Assembly: GCF_017939615.1 (NCBI RefSeq)
Contig: NZ_JAGKSR010000001.1
Span: 186,001-250,000 of the forward strand
Length of the DNA stretch: 64,000 nucleotides
DNA from: Microbacterium sp. BLY
Lineage (GTDB): Bacteria; Actinomycetota; Actinomycetes; Actinomycetales; Microbacteriaceae
Direction of reading: 5' to 3'
Shown here: positions 61,361-64,000 of the stretch, piece by piece
Position numbering within the stretch: the first letter of the stretch is position 1
Layout of the letters: the number at the start of each line of letters is the position of its first letter
Program-made: the position numbers and the translations under genes
The notes under the pieces: model-generated
Databases searched by the model: none
Told to the model about the DNA's origin: nothing
Seen by the model: only the letters and a program-made list of their open reading frames with translations

Positions 61361-61819
61361 CTAATCGGCGGTGGCGACGGGGATGATCGGGCGGTGCTCG
61401 TAGTAGGTCTGCAGCACCACGGTCGTGCGGGTGCTCACGTTCGCCGCGAGGCGCACATCGCGGACGAGCTGCTCCAGATCGCGCGGCGTCGGCACCCGGA
61501 CGAAGAGCATGTAGCTCGCGTCGCCGGCGATGGAGTGGCACGCCTCGATGGCGTCGAGGTGCTCCAGGAGCTCCGGGGCGTTGTCGGGCTGGGCCGGATC
61601 GAGCGGGGTGATCTCGATGAAGGCGGAGAGCGGGGTGCCCACCTGCTCGGGGTCGAGCACCGCCCGGTAACCGGCGATCACCCCGCGCGTCTCGAGCCTC
61701 CGCAGGCGGGACTGCACCGCCGACACGGAGAGCCCCACGGCGTCGGAGAGCTGCGACAGCGTCGCCCGCCCGTCGCGGGAGATGGTCGCCAGGATCGCAC
61801 GGTCGACAGAATCATCCAT
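61361..61819 (-). CDS. Lrp/AsnC-family transcriptional regulator
   Basis: 152 residues: HTH (SQLSDAVGLSVSAVQSRLRRLETRGVI) and RAM domain (SAFIEITPL, DASYMLFVRVPTPRDLEQLV). Divergent from the DUF6421-like gene with 72 bp between starts, a classical divergent regulator arrangement. It most likely responds to an amino acid or related metabolite. Confidence 0.9.
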   Translation of the reverse strand: MDDSVDRAILATISRDGRATLSQLSDAVGLSVSAVQSRLRRLETRGVIAGYRAVLDPEQVGTPLSAFIEITPLDPAQPDNAPELLEHLDAIEACHSIAGDASYMLFVRVPTPRDLEQLVRDVRLAANVSTRTTVVLQTYYEHRPIIPVATAD

Positions 61820-61839
61820 GGCTGTAAGATTATCGTCAG

Positions 61840-61860
61840 GATTCCGTTATTGCCGGAATC
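61840..61860. promoter_or_regulatory. inverted repeat between the Lrp gene and the DUF6421-like gene
   Basis: GATTCCG (61840-61846) and CGGAATC (61854-61860) are perfect 7-bp inverted repeats with a 7-bp spacer, in the divergent gap. On the minus strand GATAAT lies just downstream as a possible -10 of the Lrp gene. A likely Lrp-type binding site controlling both genes. Confidence 0.6.
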
Positions 61861-61891
61861 TTTCCGTCTTTCACTGCGATCGGAGGTTCCG

Positions 61892-63343
61892 ATGTCCCTC
61901 GTTTCCGCCAACAGTTCCGCTGTCCAGGCCGTCGTCGGCGAACCCGAGGTCGTCGAGGACGCGTCGATCGCGGAGAACTCCGCCGCCTGGGCGCAGCTCA
62001 AGCGGGCCGCGATCGCCCTCCGCGAGCTGCAGATCAAGGACGGCTCGATCCCTGGCGCTTCGACAAGCTCAGCGACCCAGGACCAGGCGACGGCGCTCGT
62101 CGGGGAGATCACCGCCGCGATCCGGGCCCTCGCCCCCGCCTTCCCGCACGACGCGGACTACCTCGCGGCCTCCGTCGCCGACTTCGAGCGCTGGGCGTCC
62201 GAGGGCTTCGGCGTGCCCGACTTCCTCGACTCGCTCGTGGCGTTCCAGCCGCAGCAGCACCGCATCGACGGCATCCGACACCTCGTGGTCTTCCCGATGT
62301 ACACGCAGAACGGCTCCAGCGACCGCCTGGTCGAGGCGCTCATCGTCGAGACCATCTGGCCGGAGTTCATCGCGGCGCTCGAGGCCGGCGACTACGGCAA
62401 CAAGCTCTTCGTCTCGCTGCGCCTCGTGGACTTCACCCCCGGGTACGACACGAACTCCGCGGTGCTCTTCCCGGAGACCGTCGCCATGCGCGAGATCCCG
62501 ACCTTCACGTGGGGAGCGATCTTCCAGGACCGCGAGGCCGCCCGTTACCGCCGCGTGGTCCGTGCGGCCGCCGGCATCACCAACCTCGACCTCCCGGAGC
62601 GTGCGGCGGCGATGCTCGAGGATCAGGAGATCGCCGAGAAGACGTTCGTGATGTGGGACATCATCCACGACCGCACCCACATGCGCGGGGACCTGCCCTT
62701 CGACCCGTTCATGATCAAGCAGCGGATGCCGTTCTTCCTCTACTCGCTGGAGGAGATGCGCTGCGACATGACGGCGTTCCGCGAATCGGTGAAGATCGAG
62801 CGGGCGCTCGACGCCCGAGTCGCCGCGGGCGAGGAGCTCACGGAGACCGAGCGCGAGATGCACGAGTACGCGCACCTCGTGCAGTACGCCGTCATCTTCG
62901 ACCGCATCTTCCGCTTCGCCATCACCGGCACCCGCGTGCGCAACTACGACGCGGTGGGCGGCCAGCTCCTGTTCGCGTGGCTGCACCAGCGCGGCGTCCT
63001 GCACTGGACCGACACGGCCCTCGCCTTCGACTGGGAGAACGTTCCGGACGCGGTGGTCGCCCTCGGCGACGCGATCGACGACCTGTACTGGCACTCGATC
63101 GACCGCCCGAAGGTCGCGCACTGGCTCGCCGCCTACGAGCTGGTCCGCGGCACGCTGACTCCGCATCCTGCGTCGCAGTGGGCGCGCGGTCTGCCGGACG
63201 AGATCCTCGCCGGAGCGCCGAAGGGATACACCGACGCCGTGCTGGACGACGAGTTCCCGCTGTCGATGTTCTTCGAGACGCTGGACAAGAAGATGAAGCC
63301 GGTCATCGAGTCGACGGTCGGCATCCGCGGTACGGACGACTGA
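61892..63343 (+). CDS. DUF6421-like protein, possible metal-dependent enzyme
   Basis: 483 residues, soluble. I assign it to the DUF6421-type family from its context and length, not from a search. Conserved-looking parts: LVVFPMYTQNGSSDRLVEALIVE, AVLFPETVAMREIPTFTWGAIFQDREA, WDIIHDRTHMRGDLPFDPFM and LEEMRCDMTAF. HDRTH (259-263) and EEMRCD (287-292) look like a zincin-type metal site, HDxxH plus EExxxD. GGAGG lies 5 nt before the ATG. It is flanked by Lrp (divergent) and an SDR (same strand), so it may be a metabolic enzyme of an amino-acid-related pathway. Confidence 0.7.
   Translation: MSLVSANSSAVQAVVGEPEVVEDASIAENSAAWAQLKRAAIALRELQIKDGSIPGASTSSATQDQATALVGEITAAIRALAPAFPHDADYLAASVADFERWASEGFGVPDFLDSLVAFQPQQHRIDGIRHLVVFPMYTQNGSSDRLVEALIVETIWPEFIAALEAGDYGNKLFVSLRLVDFTPGYDTNSAVLFPETVAMREIPTFTWGAIFQDREAARYRRVVRAAAGITNLDLPERAAAMLEDQEIAEKTFVMWDIIHDRTHMRGDLPFDPFMIKQRMPFFLYSLEEMRCDMTAFRESVKIERALDARVAAGEELTETEREMHEYAHLVQYAVIFDRIFRFAITGTRVRNYDAVGGQLLFAWLHQRGVLHWTDTALAFDWENVPDAVVALGDAIDDLYWHSIDRPKVAHWLAAYELVRGTLTPHPASQWARGLPDEILAGAPKGYTDAVLDDEFPLSMFFETLDKKMKPVIESTVGIRGTDD
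62051..62081. repeat. dispersed repeat copy inside the DUF6421-like gene
   Basis: GCTTCGACAAGCTCAGCG (62057-62074) flanked by CCTGG (62051) and CCAGG (to 62081), a hairpin. In frame it encodes about residues 54-63, PGASTSSATQ, in a low-complexity stretch near the N-terminus. Confidence 0.65.
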
Positions 63344-63379
63344 TCCGCACCGCTCCGCTGTGACGCTGGGGCGCACCCC

Positions 63380-63420
63380 CTCTGCGGCCGGAGACCCGGA
63401 TCCCGGGTCCGGCCGCAGAG
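63380..63420. terminator. strong hairpin between the DUF6421-like and SDR genes
   Basis: CTCTGCGGCCG (63380-63390) pairs with CGGCCGCAGAG (63410-63420), and inside it GACCCGG pairs with CCGGGTC. It lies 36 bp after the DUF6421-like stop and 25 bp before the SDR start. It may end most transcripts before the SDR or act as a stability element. Confidence 0.6.
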
Positions 63421-63445
63421 GCATCTCCGACCGAGAGGACACCGC

Positions 63446-64000
63446 ATGACGACGCCGACGAGCCAGGGAGCCCGGGACCGCGTGGTCGTGCTGGCCGGGG
63501 CAACGAGCGCCGCGGGCCTCGCCGCGACCCGTGCCCTGCGCGATGCCGGCGCCCGGGTGATCGTCACGGGACGCTCCGCCGAACGCCTGTGCCCTCTCGC
63601 TGACGCCGGCGCGGAGACCGTCGTCGCCGACGCCACCTCCCCCGCCGAGATGACCGCGCTCGCCGGTCGGCTCGACACGGTCGACGCGGTGGTGCCGCTC
63701 GTGGGCGGCTGGCGGGGTGGCGGCGGCCTCGCCGGGCAGAGGGACGACGACTTCGCGGCACTGCTGCCGGCGCTGGAGGCCGTGCGGGCGACGAGCCGTG
63801 CCTTCGACGCCCGGCTCCGCGCCTCCCCCGCCGGACGGTTCGCGATCGTCTCGTCCACCGCTGTCGCCCGACCCCTCGCCGGCGGAGCGAACTACGCAGC
63901 GGTCAAGGCGGCGAGCGAGGCCTGGACCCGTGCCGTCGCCCAGGGCTTCTCCAAGGCGGCGCGCGAGGCCGACGAACCGCTGCGCGCCGCTGCCGTCGTG
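63446..64000 (+). CDS. short-chain dehydrogenase (partial, right edge)
   Basis: 185 codons seen, open to the right edge. LAGATSAAGLAATRAL (cofactor), then SSTAVARPLAGGANYAAVKAASEAW with the Y-x3-K catalytic pair. ATG at 63446 with GAGAGGA upstream. Together with Lrp and the DUF6421-like gene it forms a module; the C-terminal part is outside. Confidence 0.85.
   Translation, partial: MTTPTSQGARDRVVVLAGATSAAGLAATRALRDAGARVIVTGRSAERLCPLADAGAETVVADATSPAEMTALAGRLDTVDAVVPLVGGWRGGGGLAGQRDDDFAALLPALEAVRATSRAFDARLRASPAGRFAIVSSTAVARPLAGGANYAAVKAASEAWTRAVAQGFSKAAREADEPLRAAAVV

Overview
The window is GC-rich chromosomal DNA from a high-GC Gram-positive bacterium, most likely Microbacteriaceae and probably Microbacterium or a close relative. 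That placement rests on codon and GC pattern, the actinobacterial ribosomal-protein and menaquinone gene content, and -10-only promoters of TANNNT form. It is an inference from content, not from a database match. No rRNA gene, insertion sequence, prophage or CRISPR array is visible.

Layout. 1-4.5 kb: a sugar-acid catabolic locus (GntP permease cut by the left edge, NAD-dependent dehydrogenase, DUF1537 four-carbon acid-sugar kinase, GntR regulator) with a clear operator. 4.5-7.3 kb: murB, translationally coupled to a pair of hot-dog-fold dehydratases, then a TSUP permease. 7.4-29.9 kb: almost the whole ribosomal-protein supercluster on the minus strand. In transcription order this is str (rpsL-rpsG-fusA-tuf), S10 (rpsJ to rpsQ), spc (rplN to rplO), secY-adk-map-dsbA-like, and alpha (infA-rpmJ-rpsM-rpsK-rpoA-rplQ). 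rpsN and rpsD are absent from their common places. A short repeat with core YGAGCCYGTCGAAG is scattered through the gaps of these operons, singly or as inverted pairs, and two copies lie inside reading frames (adk and a DUF6421-like gene).

29.9-33.5 kb: unknown and membrane proteins and a PadR/HAAS pair. 33.5-37.5 kb: malEFG-type carbohydrate ABC transporter with two LacI-type operators. 37.7-41.1 kb: accessory patch with a Nudix remnant, yajQ, an HTH/nucleotidyltransferase toxin-antitoxin-like pair whose second gene is frameshifted in a GA repeat, and a GntR regulator. 41.1-61 kb: alpha/beta hydrolase, lipoprotein, FprA-type ferredoxin reductase and the menaquinone genes (polyprenyl synthase, menG, menF, menD, menA), interleaved with PPK2, a DsbA-like protein, a rhomboid/MprF-type fusion, an MFS/TetR pair with a nested operator, and arfB preceded by a 76-nt tRNA-like sequence. 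61-64 kb: DUF4287 gene and an Lrp / DUF6421-like / SDR module cut by the right edge.

The genes combine translation and secretion machinery (ribosome, EF-Tu, EF-G, SecY, Map, Adk), cell-wall and quinone synthesis (MurB, Men proteins) and nutrient uptake. The least explained and most interesting parts are the Lrp-DUF6421-SDR module, the tRNA-like element in front of arfB, the frameshifted HTH/nucleotidyltransferase pair and the inverted repeat elements of the ribosomal operons.
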